64,000 bases of DNA from positions 4,340,001 through 4,404,000 of the forward strand of contig CP087969.1 in the NCBI GenBank assembly GCA_024703915.1, in the 5' to 3' direction. Numbering within the stretch: position 1 is the first letter of the stretch; each line of letters begins with the position of its first letter. The DNA is from Massilia sp. H-1 (GTDB lineage Bacteria > Pseudomonadota > Gammaproteobacteria > Burkholderiales > Burkholderiaceae_D). Position numbers and translations under genes: made by a program. The notes beneath the pieces are model-generated. The model did not search any database, was not told where the DNA came from, and worked only from the letters and a program-made list of their open reading frames with translations. Shown here in pieces: positions 40,263 through 50,660 of this stretch.

Positions 40263-41436
40263 TCAGCTGCGAAACAATTTGGACAACCATCCAGGCCGCG
40301 ATTCGGTCTCGGCCGGGCCTGACAGCTCGCGCGCCATCTCGCCGATCGCTTTCGAGAGCGGACTGGCGGGGTCGAGCTTGAGAATCGGCACGCCCTGGTT
40401 GACCGAGGCGGCCGCCGCTTCATAGTGGTTCGGCATGGTGTGGTGGATGCGGGTGCCGTAAGCGCCTTCGAGGTCGGTCAGTCGGATCTGGCCTAGGCCT
40501 TGTGGTGCCGGTTGACGATCAGCGAAATCTTGTCGTGGCTGTAGTCGAGGCGAATTGAACACGCCCAGCAGGCGCTTGCCGTCGCGGATGTAGGGCAGGG
40601 TGGTCTGCAGGATCGGGTAGATCATGTCGGCCTGGTCGAGCGCGCGCACCGACACCGCGTCGAGCGTGCGGCCGATGTCGAGCAGGATGAAATCGTAGTG
40701 GCGCCGCGCCAGCTTGAGCAGGGTGTCGACATGCTCGGGCTTCACGTCTTCCGAATGGGACGGATCTTCGGGCGCGGCCAGCACCGAGAAATTGGGCGTC
40801 ACGCTGACCATGCTGGCGGCCAGGAAGGACGGGTCGATGCGGTGGATCTGCTTGCACACGTCGGCCAGCGTGGCCACCGGCTTGTGCTCGGAGACGAACA
40901 GGGTGGCATCGCCGAACTGCAGGTTCAGGTCGAGCAGGCAGACCTTCTTGTTTTCCAGCGAAGCGAGCGCGTAACCGAGATTGGTGGCCAGGAAGGTGGC
41001 GCCGCTGCTGCCCTTGCAGGAGACGAAGGCGAGCACCTTGCCCATGCCGGCGTTGGCGCGGCTTTCGCGCTTGTCGGCGATGCGGCGCAGGGCCGGATAC
41101 AGGGTGGCCGGTGCGGCCGGCATGAGGGCACCACTTCGCGCACGCCGGCAAGCGCATGGCCTGCAGCAGGAATTCGGGCGTCTGCTGGCTCGACACCAGG
41201 ATCATGGCGGTGTTCGGCATCGCGTAGCCGAGCCGCTCGAGGCGCTCGGTGTCGGCCGCGTCAAGCGTATCCTGGGCCAGCACCAGCACGTCGATCGCGC
41301 CCGGTTCGGCAATGCCCAGCAGCCGTTCAAGCGAGGCTGGCAGCACCGAGATTTCGTCGGCGCTGCTGCGTTCACGCAGCTGGCGGGCCAGTTCGGTCAG
41401 CTGCTTGTCGTCGGTCGATACTACGGTGATTCTCAT
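40263..41436 (-). CDS. cpaE: Pilus localisation ATPase CpaE/TadZ (ParA/MinD-like)
   Basis: About 390 residues. An atypical receiver-like N-terminal domain (MRITVVSTDDKQLTELARQL) is followed by a ParA-type ATPase. The deviant Walker A VLAFVSCKGSSGATFLATNLGYALA lacks the usual GKT lysine, as in many CpaE/TadZ proteins; KKVCLLDLNLQFGDATLF and HYDFILLDIGRTLDAVSVRAL are the switch and Walker B regions. It positions the Tad machine at a pole. The frame breaks near 40496, 40545 and 41125-41150. Confidence 0.86.
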
Positions 41437-41461
41437 GGTCGCATCCTGTCAATCGAAGGGG

Positions 41462-41970
41462 TCAGGTCTCGAAGCCCATGCTCTCGGCATGCATGGTCAC
41501 GCTCGATTCCGGCAGCTTGAACGGCAGCAGCTTGATCAGCGAAATCATCGGGCTGTACTTGGCATTCGGATCGATCGAGACGCGCACGCTGTAGATGCAG
41601 TCGTTCACGCGCGCGGCATCGCCGCAGGCCGACAGGTTGTCGGCCGGGTCGGTTTACAGCGCACCGACCACGTTGCTTAAGCGCTGTTGAGGTATTCGAT
41701 GATGATGCTGCTTTTGCTGATTTCCGCGCCGCCCGGCAGGGTGGCGGCGCCGAACAGGGCCAGGGTCTTGGCCGTGTCTTCGTCATCGATCCAGCGCACC
41801 GTCATTTCGCGCGCCGCGCGCCGCGTCACTTCCTGCAGCGTGTTATGGATGTACATCACGCGGGCGAATTCGAGCGCGCCGAAAATGAGCGTGAAGAACA
41901 GCAGCGCGGTCAGCGAGAATTCCACTGCGATGGCGCCGCGGCTGCGCCCGGGGAAGGGTAGGGTGTTCAT
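41462..41970 (-). CDS. TadE-family pseudopilin (copy 1)
   Basis: Short pilin-like protein, about 168 residues. RSRGAIAVEFSLTALLFFTLIFGALEFARVMYIHNTLQEVTRRAAREM is the TadE signature: Gly before a hydrophobic helix with Glu at +5 (AIAVEF), processed by the Tad prepilin peptidase. The C-terminal globular part has a Cys pair (SACGDAARVNDC). Its ATG overlaps the stop of the upstream TadE gene (ATGA). The frame breaks near 41655 and at 41680-41687 (GCTTAAGC). Confidence 0.85.
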
Positions 41971-42448
41971 CGCATGTAGGGCATGGTCGTGCCCGGAGCC
42001 AGGTTGACGGTGTAGTTGCGGTCGGTGCCCACCAGGAAGGGAATGGTCGAACCGAGGAACATCGCGTAGCCGGTGACGCTCACGCGCACGCCTACTTAAG
42101 GCACGGTGGAATCGCTGCAGGCAATGGTATTGAGCGAGGCGTCCAGGCAGGTGACACTGACGTTGCTGGTGCTAAAACCGGTCACGCTTAAGCACTGGTG
42201 GCGGCCGCATTGACTTCGGTGCGGGCAGCGCCCACGCCGCTCGAGGCCAGGGTCGACGGCGCCGAGACGGCCAGCGTGCGGGCCGCATTGCGGGTGGCCT
42301 TGGACAGCGCATCGTAGTACCAGAACGCGCGCCCGAATTCGAGGATGCCGGTGATGACCGAGACCAGGATCGTCAGGATCAGGGCAAACTCGATGATGGC
42401 GCCGCCGCACTGGCTGCGCGCGCGATGGGGGGAGGGACGGGTGCGCAT
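41967..42448 (-). CDS. TadE-family pseudopilin (copy 2)
   Basis: About 158 residues. SQCGGAIIEFALILTILVSVITGILEFGRAFWYYDALSKATRNAARTL matches the TadE pilin helix, with the Gly/AIIEF cleavage context. C-terminal domain with two cysteines (SVTCLDASLNTIACSDST) and a final VPFLVGTDRNYTV-type strand. Translationally coupled to the next TadE gene. The frame breaks at 42095-42099 and 42187-42194. Confidence 0.85.
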
Positions 42449-42453
42449 GGCGG

Positions 42454-43898
42454 TCACCTGTAGAGCTTGATTTCGGAATTGGGCACCGGCTCGATCAGCC
42501 CGGCGAACTCGACGTACAGCCCCTTGCTGCTGCCCGACAATGCGGCCGGACGCTGCATGAAGAAGCGGCCCACGCCCAGCAGCGGCACCTTCTTGCAGGC
42601 GCCGGAACCGGCCGGTATCGTGCAATCGAGCAGGGGCAGGTTCATCAGGCGGCGGTTGATGCTGCCGCTGCTGCCGCCCGGCGCCAGGAAGAAGGCGCCC
42701 GAGGTTTGCGAGGCCTCTGGCGAGGCGCTGGCGCCGGACGGATAGCTGCCGTTGGCGCTCAGGCCTAGGCCTGGTACAGGCTGGCCCAGTCGCTGGTGTC
42801 GAAGGCGGCCCCGGCCGTGTAGTCGCCCGGCGTGCCGGTCGCCTGCAGCGGCCGCGAATAGGTCCACAGGGCGCCCACGGTGGTGCTCGATGCGATCGGT
42901 TCGGGCAGGCCGGTGGTCGCATTGATCGTTTGCGACTGCTGGGTTTGCACCGGATTCATGTAGCTGCCGGGGCCGTTGATCAGGTCGCTGACGTCATACG
43001 GACGGATATTGCGGTCGGGCGGGGCGCTGGCGGCGATGCAGGCGCTGCCGCTGCCGTAGTCGTTGAAGCGCGAGTTGAGCGCTTTTTCCACCGGGCCGGA
43101 ACTGACGCCGGTATTGGCGTAGACGAAGGAGGCATTGTTGGCGATCGCCGAATTGCCCTGGCACAGGAACGGCGCCGTGAAATTGGCGCTGCTGTTGCTG
43201 GCGCCGCAGGCGGTGGGAGGGCTGTCGACCGGATTGATCAGCATCGGATCGGAGGTGCTTAAACGATGTTTTTCATTTGCAGCATGTCGTAAGTCATGCC
43301 GCGCCGGAAGCCATGTTCGAGCAATTCCATGGTCGGACCGGCCCCGACCAGTTTGGCCCCCAGGCGGTTGAGCGGATCGAGCGCGCACAGGCCGAGCGGG
43401 GTGACGTCGACCACGAAGCGGTTTAGCCACGGCCACGCCGGAGGTGGCGATGGTGGGAATGCTTAAGCCACGCCCATCAGGTAGGTGTTGACGCTCTTGT
43501 TGCCGGTATCGACACGGATGAAGCTCTTTCCGTTCGGACTGGCGACCGCGTCGGCCTGGCTGATCCAGGGACCGTCCGGGGTCGAGCTGAAACTGATGTC
43601 GGCGCTGCTGATGGTCAGGTCGCTGGCGAAGTTGAACTTGTTCTTGCTTAAGCGAAATTGATCGCCTTGGTCACGGCATTGTTGATGCCATGCCTACCGT
43701 CATGTTGATTTCCTTGGCGCCTAAGCCAGGGCGGCGGCGTCGGCCCCGTTCTGCAGCTCCGACTTGAGCACGTACAGATGGCCCAGGTCCAGCACCAGGC
43801 CATCGGCGGGCCAGCAGCACCACCAGCGTCAGCCCGAACAGCAGCGCGATGGCGCCGCGCTGGCGCCGTGGCGTGCGAAGATGCGGTCCAGGTTTCAT
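42454..43898 (-). CDS. TadG-like pilus-associated protein (Flp-type helix plus large exported domain)
   Basis: About 475 residues. RRQRGAIALLFGLTLVVLLAG is a pseudopilin-type N-terminal anchor, followed by LVLDLGHLYVLKSELQNGADAAALAGA, the hallmark of TadG-type proteins. The remainder is a von Willebrand-like or adhesive extracytoplasmic domain of unknown fold with several Cys (LCALDP, TACGAS, APFLCQG, ACIAAS, LDCTIPAGSGACKK). It probably sits at the pilus base. The frame breaks at 42763-42771, 43256-43262, 43425-43432, 43461-43468, 43648-43655, 43688-43700, 43720-43727 and 43800. Confidence 0.78.
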
Positions 43899-43907
43899 CT
43901 GGGGCTC

Positions 43908-44177
43908 CTAGCGGCCGACGCCGATCGACAGGGCACCCGTCTGCGGCTGCGGATCCTTGTACGACTTCTGATAATTGTCGTAGGCGCTCTTGGCGGCCTT
44001 GCCATCGAGGCCGGTAATGAGCGGCGTGGCGGGGTGGCCGGATTGAGGACCTGCTGCCTTGCGGCGGCCTGGACGGCGCTGCCGAACTGTTCATCGAGGT
44101 GCGGCGTCTGGGTGGCGCAGCTAAGCCAGCAGGGCCGCGGCGCACAGGCCGCGAGGAGGGGATCGGGTGGCATTCAT
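43908..44177 (-). CDS. Small Tad-locus lipoprotein
   Basis: About 88 residues. MNATRSPPRGLCAAALLA-(G)-CATQTPHLDEQFGSAVQ: a lipoprotein signal with the Cys of the lipobox directly after the break at 44121-44128 (CTAAGCC). The tail in the corrected frame reads LITGLDGKAAKSAYDNYQKSYKDPQPQTGALSIGVGR. RBS GGAGAA lies 5-6 bases before the ATG. It sits between the secretin and TadG genes, where other Tad loci carry short lipoproteins. I do not recognise a named family. Confidence 0.65.
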
Positions 44178-44186
44178 GCTGTTCTC

Positions 44187-45739
44187 CTATTTCAGGTCGA
44201 AACCGGTCGGGGTCGTGCTCTGGGCGGACTGGGTCTGCTTCGGCGCCGGTCCTTCGTGCTTACCTTGCAGGAAGAATTCGGCACGCGAGGGGGCGATGTA
44301 ACCGTCGGTCGGCAGCTTGTAGCCGGGTGCGAGCGGCTTGACCAGGTGCGGCGTGATCACGAACACCAGTTCGGTGCGGTCGGTCTGGAAGTCGCTCGAG
44401 CGGAACAGGGCGCCCAGCACGGGGATTTCGCCGAGCAGGGGGAAAGCCTTGACGTTGGTGGTCACATTGTTCTTGATCAGCCCGCCGATGGCGAAGCTCT
44501 GGCCGTCGTACAGCTGGACGGTGGTGGTGGCGCGCCGCGTGGTGAAGGCGGGCAGGATCGCGGTGCCGTTGACGCCATGCCGCATGGAAATGCCCACCCC
44601 TTCGCAGGTTCAGGTCCGACACTTCCGGCGCCACCCGCAGATTGATGCGGCCGCCCTCGAGCACGGTCGGGGTGAAGCGCACGGCGATGCCGAATTCTTT
44701 TCCTCGAGCCGGATTTCCGGATTGCCGCCATTGCTGCTGCTGACGCTGACCGGGATGAAGATTTTGCCATGCCTACCAGGAAACTGGCTTCCTGGCCGCT
44801 GATGGCCATGATGTTCGGCTCGGCCAGAACCTTGACCAGGCCGTCGCGCTTCTGGGCATCGATCTGCAGGAAGTTGTTGGTCCCGGCTTTGCTCACGTCG
44901 CCCAGGGTAGGCACACGCTTACCAGCAGATTGGTCAGGATGCTGTAGGTCCAGCTGCCGTTGGTGCGCTGGCCGCCGATCGAGGCGCCGAGCTGGTCGAC
45001 CAGGGTCTTCGACACCTCGGCCACTTTGACTTCAAGCATCACCTGTTGCGGCGCGCCCACGCTCAGCATATTGATCACGCGCGGACCGGTCTGGTTCGAC
45101 GCTTGCATGCCATTGGCGGCGCTAGCCCCCGCCCTGGGATGCCGGGGGCGCTGCCCAGGCCGGGTGCGCCGCCGGTGGCGGCCGGCTGCTGCGAGGTGCT
45201 GGCCGCGCGCAGCACGAAGGCGGTGGCGACCGACACCACTTGCTCGGCGGTGGGGGCATCGGCCACCGAACCGGACAGGATGATGGTGTCGGCGGCGGTG
45301 CTGATCTGAATGTCTTTCTCGTTCGGCAGCAATGCATCGAGGCGGGCGCAGCAGCAGCGGTATCCATCACGACCGACAGGTCGATGATGGTGGCGTCGTT
45401 ATTCTTATTCCACAGAATCAGGTTGGTGCTGCCGACGGCCTTGCCGACCATGTACACCTCGTTCTTGTTGAGCAGAATCACGTCGGCGATGCGGGCGTCG
45501 CCGACCGACATGCGGGCCGCCTGGTAGGGCAGGCGCATCAGGGTCGACTTGCCATTGATCAGGTTCATGGTGGGCCCGATTTCCGAGCGGCCGTCGGCCT
45601 TGACCGGTTCAGGCTTACTTGGCCGTCTTGGCGGGGCGGCGTCGGCAGCGGCGGCCGCTGCCAGCAAGGCCAGCAAGGCGGCGACAGCCAGCGGATGGCG
45701 GCGCGTCAGGCGGCCGGATTCGGTGCGCAGTGTGTTCAT
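44187..45739 (-). CDS. rcpA: Tad outer-membrane secretin RcpA/CpaC
   Basis: Outer-membrane channel for the Flp pilus, about 510 residues. Signal peptide (LAVAALLALLAAAAAADAAP); pilus assembly N-terminal domain LMRLPYQAARMSVGDARIADVILLNKNEVYMVGKAVGSTNLILWN; BON-like domain (ISTAADTIILSGSVADAPTAEQVVSVA). The secretin core has VMLEVKVAEVSKTLVDQLGASIG, LAEPNIMAISGQEASFLVGGKI, FTPTVLEGGRINLRVAPEVSDLN, TVQLYDGQSFAIGGLIKN and PLLGEIPVLGALFRSSDFQTDRTELVFVITPHLVKPL. Several breaks (for example 44600, 44698, 44768-44776, 44908-44930, 45120 and 45335). Confidence 0.9.
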
Positions 45740-45759
45740 TCGATTCTCCCTGGGCTGCA

Positions 45760-46615
45760 TTAGAATTGCTGGGTGCTGCGGTCAAGGCCCTTGATCACCT
45801 CGACTTTTTCGGCCAGCTTCGGCTGGGTCGCGACGGCGCGCCGGATGACCGGGGCGGCTTAAGCTTCAGTGCTTCCTTGGCGGGCGCTGCCACCGGTGCA
45901 TCTTTCAGGCCCAGCATGGTGGTCTTGGTGGCGCCGCCGGTGGTGGCCGAGTCGGGATCGACCTGGTTGCGCAGCACCAGCGACAGGGTGCCCACGCTGC
46001 GTGCCAGGTCCAGCGTCTCGGTCTGCTCCGGCGACAATTCCAGGGTCACCGCATTGACCACTTTCGGCTTGTTGTCGTCGCGGCTAGCTTCCTGGGCGAT
46101 GGCCAGCACCAGTATGCGTTCGAGCACGATCTTGGAAATGCTGGGGTCCTTGTCGACATTGCCGCCCTTTTGCTTTTCGCCCTGGGTATTGACCAGCACG
46201 TCGACGAAATTGCCCGGCATGGCGAAGCTTAGCCACGCCCACCACGTCATTGACGCGCACCGTCATGGCCCGCTTGCCGGGCGAGACCACCGCCGACAGG
46301 CCGCCCTGGGTGCCCGGGGGCGCCAGCTTGCTTTCCATGATGGGTTCGCCGCGCTGGATGGTGGTGCGCGAGACGCGCGACTCGAGGCTCTTGGCGTCGC
46401 TGAAGGCGCCCGGCGGTATCGCGTTGGACGGCCAGTCGACCATCTTGACGGTTTCGGGCATCACGCGCGAGCCGAGCGCGATGTCCACCTGCGCCACCGC
46501 CACCTTGCCGGTGGCGCCCGAGGCGCGAATTGATCCAGCGTGCCGCCACCATGACCGCGGCCACTGCCAGCAGCAGCGCCACACCCATCATCACCAGTCC
46601 ACGAATATTTTTCAT
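45760..46615 (-). CDS. cpaB: Tad pilus periplasmic protein CpaB/RcpC
   Basis: About 280 residues. N-terminal anchor MKNIRGLVMMGVALLLAVAAVMVAARWI, then the SAF domain (KVAVAQVDIALGSRVMPETVKMVDWPSNAIPPGAFSD) and the RcpC/CpaB domain (SKLAPPGTQGGLSAVVSPGKRAMTVRVNDVVG, MPGNFVDVLVNTQGE, AVTLELSPEQTETLDLARSVGTLSLVLRN). It bridges platform and secretin. The frame breaks near 45857-45864, 46228-46235 and 46528. Confidence 0.9.
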
Positions 46616-46649
46616 GACTTACTCCCCTGCGGTTGCCCGATTCCTGCGT

Positions 46650-48021
46650 TCATAAAACATGCCACTGGCAGCCAAGCGCGGCCTGGATCGACTCGCCTTT
46701 CGCGTGGGTGGTGAAATAGTTGTTCCAGGCCCAGGACAAGGTCTCCGGGTCCAGCGTCGGTTCTTTCTGGTAGTAGCGCGCCAGGTCGCGCACCTGGGCC
46801 AGCAAGTCGCGCGGATAGCAGGCCAGCAGCGGCCGCGCCTCCCTGGTGTGGTGCTCGCGCAGCAGGTAGTTGAACGAGGCCTGGTCGTAGGCGATGCCGA
46901 AGTCGGTGCACACGTCCGTGAAAATCTGCTGATACTGTTCCGGCGTGATTTCATCGACCAGGATCTTGTAGCCGAGGCGGCGCAGGAAGGCGCCGTCGGC
47001 CAGCTGGTCGGGCGCGAAGTTGGACGAGAACACGATCACCATGTCGAAGGGCACGGGGAATTTGTAGCCGGTGTGCAGCGACAGGTAATCCTGGCGCCGG
47101 TCCATCGGCACGATCCAGCGGTTCATCAGTTCCACCGCCGAGCAGCGCTGGCGGCCCAGGTCATCGATGATGAAGATGCCGTTGTTGGCCTTCAGGTGGC
47201 TGGGCGCGTGGTACATGCGCGAGCCGGGATCGAATTGCACGTCCAGCATCGGCATGGTCAGTTCGCCGCCCACCAGCACGGCCGGACGCTTGACGCGCAG
47301 CCAGCGGCTGTCGTTCAAGGCATGGCGGCCGATGCCGGTGTCGCCCGGCGCCGCATCCTCGACCACCTCGTGCACCAGGTTGTCGTAAAAGGGCAGCACT
47401 TCGCGGTCGACCATGATCGCGTGCGGGATCAGCACCGTGCCCTTGAGTAAGCCATGCAGGCGCTCGGCCAGGTAAGTCTTGCCGCTGCTGCTACCGGGGC
47501 CGTGCACGAAGATCGCGCGGCCCGAATTCATGGCGGCGCCCAGTTTTTCCAGCACGGCCGGGTCGACCACGATGTCGCCCAGCACGGCGGCGATGTCAAT
47601 GTTGGTGGTGTGCATGCTTAGGCCACGCTCTGGCGCATCACTTGCGCCGTGTAAGCGTCGAGCGTGACGGGGGCCGGACCGGCGTAGGCATTCTGCTGCA
47701 GGTAGACGGCGGCGCGCGGCCCAGGTCGGTCAGCGCCACGCACAGGTCGGCATCGGTGCCGCTATTGCCGCGGCGTGTGCTGTCGCACAGTTTTTCGGCG
47801 CGCAGGAAGGTGAGGATCTTGTCGACCACGCCGACCGACAGCTTGACGTGGCCGGTCAGTTCGGACAGCTGCATCTGGCCGCGCAGGTACAGCACTTTGC
47901 TGATCAGCTCGACAAGGAAGAGGAAAGGCACGCCGGTTTCTTCCGGGGTGCGCAGCGCGAGCGGGAACAGCGCGTCGTGCGGGCGGCTGTCGCTGGCGGC
48001 AAGGGCGGCGTCATTGGGCAT
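46650..48021 (-). CDS. ATP-binding protein with N-terminal winged-helix-like domain, in Tad locus
   Basis: About 455 residues. The N-terminal region PFLFLVELISKVLYLRGQMQLSELTGHVKLSVGVVDKILTFLRAEKLCDS reads like a winged helix. After a short linker it continues into an AAA-type P-loop ATPase: IFVHGPGSSSGKTYLAERLHGLL (Walker A), NNGIFIIDDLGRQRCSAVELMNRWI (Walker B, DD), VIVFSSNFAPDQL (sensor). The two parts appear as separate frames because of breaks near 47718 and at 47616-47625 (GCTTAGGCC). Adjacent to cpaB and cotranscribed with Tad genes. It is not one of the canonical Tad ATPases (TadA, TadZ). Function unknown; possible roles are assembly, regulation or remodelling. Confidence 0.72.
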
Positions 48022-48044
48022 GATGGTGCCTCGTCAGATCTGCA

Positions 48045-48666
48045 TTAAAAGACAAAGGGCAGGACGCGGAATTTCACGCGTGCCATGTATTCGCGGTAAT
48101 TGCTATCCAGCGAAAGGTGGCGCTCCTCGCGCAGGATGCGCATGGCCAGGAGGGCGATCGTGACGCCGAACACGGCCACATTGCGCAGCGAGGTGTTGGT
48201 CAGCATGTAACCGGAGAAACTGATCATGTAGCTCGCATACAGCGGGTGGCGCACCAGACGGTACAGCCCCTGGGTCTTGACCACGCGCCGGGCTTAGCAC
48301 CATGCCGATGCTGCGGTTGAGCGAGAGCATGCCGCCCAGGTGCAGCAGCGCGCCCACGTAGATCAGCACGGCCGCGTCGGGCAGCACGCCGCTGGCGGCC
48401 GGTTCTGAACAGGAAGGAAGCGAAGGTGCTTAAGCAAAGGCCAGGGCCCAGTCGCCGGTATTGGGCGAGACCGTGACGGGCGCGGTGCGCAGCACGAAGA
48501 AGATGGCGGTGAACGTTTCGGTGGCGCAGAACACCAGGTAAATCCATTCGCCGGTGGCCTGGAAGGCGCGCACATGCAAGATGGCGAAGGCGCCCCAGGC
48601 CAGGGCCATGATCAGGCCGATCAGCACTTGCGACAGGCGGGAAGCGAACAGGGTGGCGATGTTCAT
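48045..48666 (-). CDS. Isoprenylcysteine carboxyl methyltransferase-like membrane protein
   Basis: About 207 residues with five or so TM helices (SQVLIGLIMALAWGAFAIL; WIYLVFCATETFTAIFFVL; the VLIYVGALLHLGGML helix). The C-terminal ICMT/PEMT SAM-binding signature is VVKTQGLYRLVRHPLYASYMISFSGYML...AMRILREERHL, where RHPxY and EExxL are the diagnostic residues. In bacteria such proteins methylate lipids or unknown substrates. Its position between the prepilin peptidase and the Tad ATPase gene is unusual. The frame breaks near 48292-48299, 48402 and 48427-48434. Confidence 0.8.
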
Positions 48667-48684
48667 GGCGGATCCAATCGGGGG

Positions 48685-49282
48685 TCAGGAAAACACGTGC
48701 CAGGCGGGCCAGTCGCGCAGCGCCAGTTGCAGCAGCGTGCCGCAGGCAATCGCGATGGCGTAGGGCAGCTGGCCGGTGGTGCTTACCAGCGCGTCGAGGC
48801 GGGCGTCGACCCCGCCCATGGAGCGCAGCAAGACGCTGCGCAGCATGTGGCTGACGTTGTCGACGACCGGGCGCAGCTGGCCGGACCAGAGCGCCACGGC
48901 CAGGGCCAAGAGGCCCATAAGCCAGCATCGCCAGCAGGGTGGCGCTTAAGCCACATCGGCCGGGCCGAGGAAGGCGCCGGTCATGGCCATCAGCTTGACG
49001 TCGCCGGCGCCAAGCGCGCATGATGTAAAAGGGCAGCAGCAGCAGCAGGCCGCTGGCGAAACCGGCCAGCGCGGTGAGCAGGCCGGGGCTGCTTAGCCGG
49101 ATCGTGGAACAAGCCTTCAGCTTACTTAAGCATGGCCAGGTGCAGCAGGAGGGCGGCGGCAGTGCTAAAGCCAGAATCAGGGAATTGGGGATGCGGCGTG
49201 CCTTGACGTCATGCCAGACGGCGGCCGCGAGGGCCAGGCCCAGAACCAGCGGAGGCAGCAGCGTAGCGATCTGGGTGTGCAT
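48685..49282 (-). CDS. cpaA: Tad prepilin peptidase TadV/CpaA (A24 family)
   Basis: Inner-membrane aspartic protease that cleaves Flp and TadE/F pre-pseudopilins. About 195 residues. WHDVKARRIPNSLIL carries the first catalytic Asp (D-x-(K/R)-x-R-x-I-PN). The second, GxGDxK (ALGAGDVKLMAMTGAFLGPADVAG), is recovered only after repairing the frame at 48940-49025. Short form without the N-methylase domain of type IV prepilin peptidases. The breaks include GCTTAAGCC at 48943-48951, 49093-49098 and 49123-49130. Confidence 0.82.
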
Positions 49283-49353
49283 GATGGGGAGGCGGTGGGT
49301 GGCGGTGTCCGTTCCGGCGCGCCGTCGGCGTCCGGAGCGGTGCAGCGCGGCAA

Positions 49354-49512
49354 TTACAGGGCGTCCGATACCGATTTGAACGTGAGGTTCAAATTGGTGG
49401 CGACGAGTTTGACGGCGATGATGATGGCGACGGCGATCAGGGCAGCGATCAGGCCGTATTCAATGGCGGTCACACCGGCTTCGTCTTTGATGAAAGTTTT
49501 GATGGCGTTCAT
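49354..49512 (-). CDS. flp: Flp-family major pilin
   Basis: 52 residues: MNAIKTFIKDEAGVTAIEYGLIAALIAVAIIIAVKLVATNLNLTFKSVSDAL. The cleavage site is after Gly in DEAG, leaving a mature start with Glu-Tyr at +5/+6 (VTAIEY), the invariant Flp motif. The start at 49512 is chosen by an RBS (GAAGGAAA) 6-7 bases upstream and by family length. An in-frame ATG nine codons earlier lacks family support. First structural gene read in the Tad operon after the tiny pilin gene. Confidence 0.93.
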   Translation of the reverse strand: MNAIKTFIKDEAGVTAIEYGLIAALIAVAIIIAVKLVATNLNLTFKSVSDAL

Positions 49513-49576
49513 GATGGTTTCCTTCAGGGTTATGGACATCGAAAGTTTGTAGAGTTGCTCGGCGCTTTCGCCAGCG

Positions 49577-49744
49577 TCACATTCCCAGATTCAATGCAAT
49601 CAGGATGATGATGCTCACGACGGCTACCAGCGACGCCAACAGTGCAAATTCGTACATTGACGCGCCGGTGACTTCCGCCAGAAAACCTTGCATGGAGAGC
49701 GGGCTGGCTGGCGACATCGCCAAGTTTCTGGTTCCAGTTAGCAT
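49577..49744 (-). CDS. Second small Flp-like pilin (55 residues)
   Basis: ATG at 49744 with GGAGAAAAG 3-10 bases upstream. The 55-residue product starts MLTGTRNLAMSPASPLSMQGF and continues LAEVTGASMYEFALLASLV then AVVSIIILIALNLGM. The segment TGASMYEFALLASLV mimics the Flp motif (Gly, then Tyr-Glu-Phe, in place of x-E-Y) followed by a hydrophobic helix of the same length. It has a longer leader and reversed Tyr/Glu order, so it may be a minor pilin or a diverged pseudo-Flp. It lies 64 bases upstream of flp on the same strand. Not a recognised named family. Confidence 0.6.
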   Translation of the reverse strand: MLTGTRNLAMSPASPLSMQGFLAEVTGASMYEFALLASLVAVVSIIILIALNLGM

Positions 49745-49955
49745 CGCTTTTCTCCGTGTTGTGTTTTCTGCGCCGACAACTAACTTTACTCAAAGGAAAA
49801 ACCATTTGCATCAAACGAAACTACTTTTTCCAAATGACAATCCGTCCGATTAATTTACCGGTAGGCATGACAAATGTCCTGTTGGAATTTATGCAAAGTT
49901 GCAACAAGGTGGCGAGGGTGCTCATCGGCCTGCAACTTCATAGGGGAATGCGGGG

Positions 49956-50651
49956 TTAGCCTGCGGAGATTTCTTGTGTGCCGAGCTGATGCTTGACAGC
50001 GTAGACGTACAGTTCGAGCCGGTTTGCCACGCCCAGCTTCTTGTAAATGGAGACCAGATGGTTGCGCAGGGTGTGTTCGGAAATAAACAGGCTTTGCGCC
50101 AGCGAATGATTGGGTGCCCCATTGCCACTGACGATGGCGGCGATGATCTTGTGCTCGCGCGCGGTCAGGCTGGCCAGGCGCTGGGCTTCCGGATCGGGGC
50201 GGCGCGGCGCGGCCGGACGCGTCAGCTCGTTGAGCACGCGCGCCATCATCGCGTGTTCGATCCACAGCTCGCCGTCATTGACCTTGCCGATCGCCTTGAT
50301 CACCAGCTCGGCTTAGCGCGTCCTTGCGCAGCAGGCCGCGCGCCCGCCGCGGATCGCCCGTTCCAGCAGCGCATCGTCGCGCGACCCGGTAAAGATCAGC
50401 ACCCGCGTTTCCGGGTTGGCCAGCAGCAGCGGCAGCAGGTCGAGCGAACAGGTGCCGTTCAGGTCGAGGTCGAGCAGCACCACGTCCGGCACGCAGTTGG
50501 CCAGCGCCGCGCGCGCCTCGTCGAGCGTGGTGGCCGAGGCCACCACGGCGATGCCCGCGTGCGCCCCTTCGAGCAGGCGCTGCAGTCCCCACAGCATGGT
50601 TTTGTGGTCATCGACCAGCATGACCTGGATGGTTTTTTCCTGTAGTTGCAT
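49956..50651 (-). CDS. LuxR/NarL-family response regulator of the Tad locus
   Basis: About 230 residues. Receiver: IQVMLVDDHKTMLWGLQRLLEG, phosphoacceptor in PDVVLLDLDLNGTCSLDLL, VLIFTGSRDDALLERAI, LRKDA. C-terminal HTH: SLTAREHKIIAAIVSGNGAPNHSLAQSLFISEHTLRNHLVSIYKKLGV. It is 9 bp downstream of the sensor kinase gene, hence a two-component pair. It lies next to the two pilin genes and is the likely controller of the Tad locus. Frame disturbed at 50312-50345 (GCTTAGCGC). Confidence 0.88.
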
Positions 50652-50660
50652 GATCGCGTC

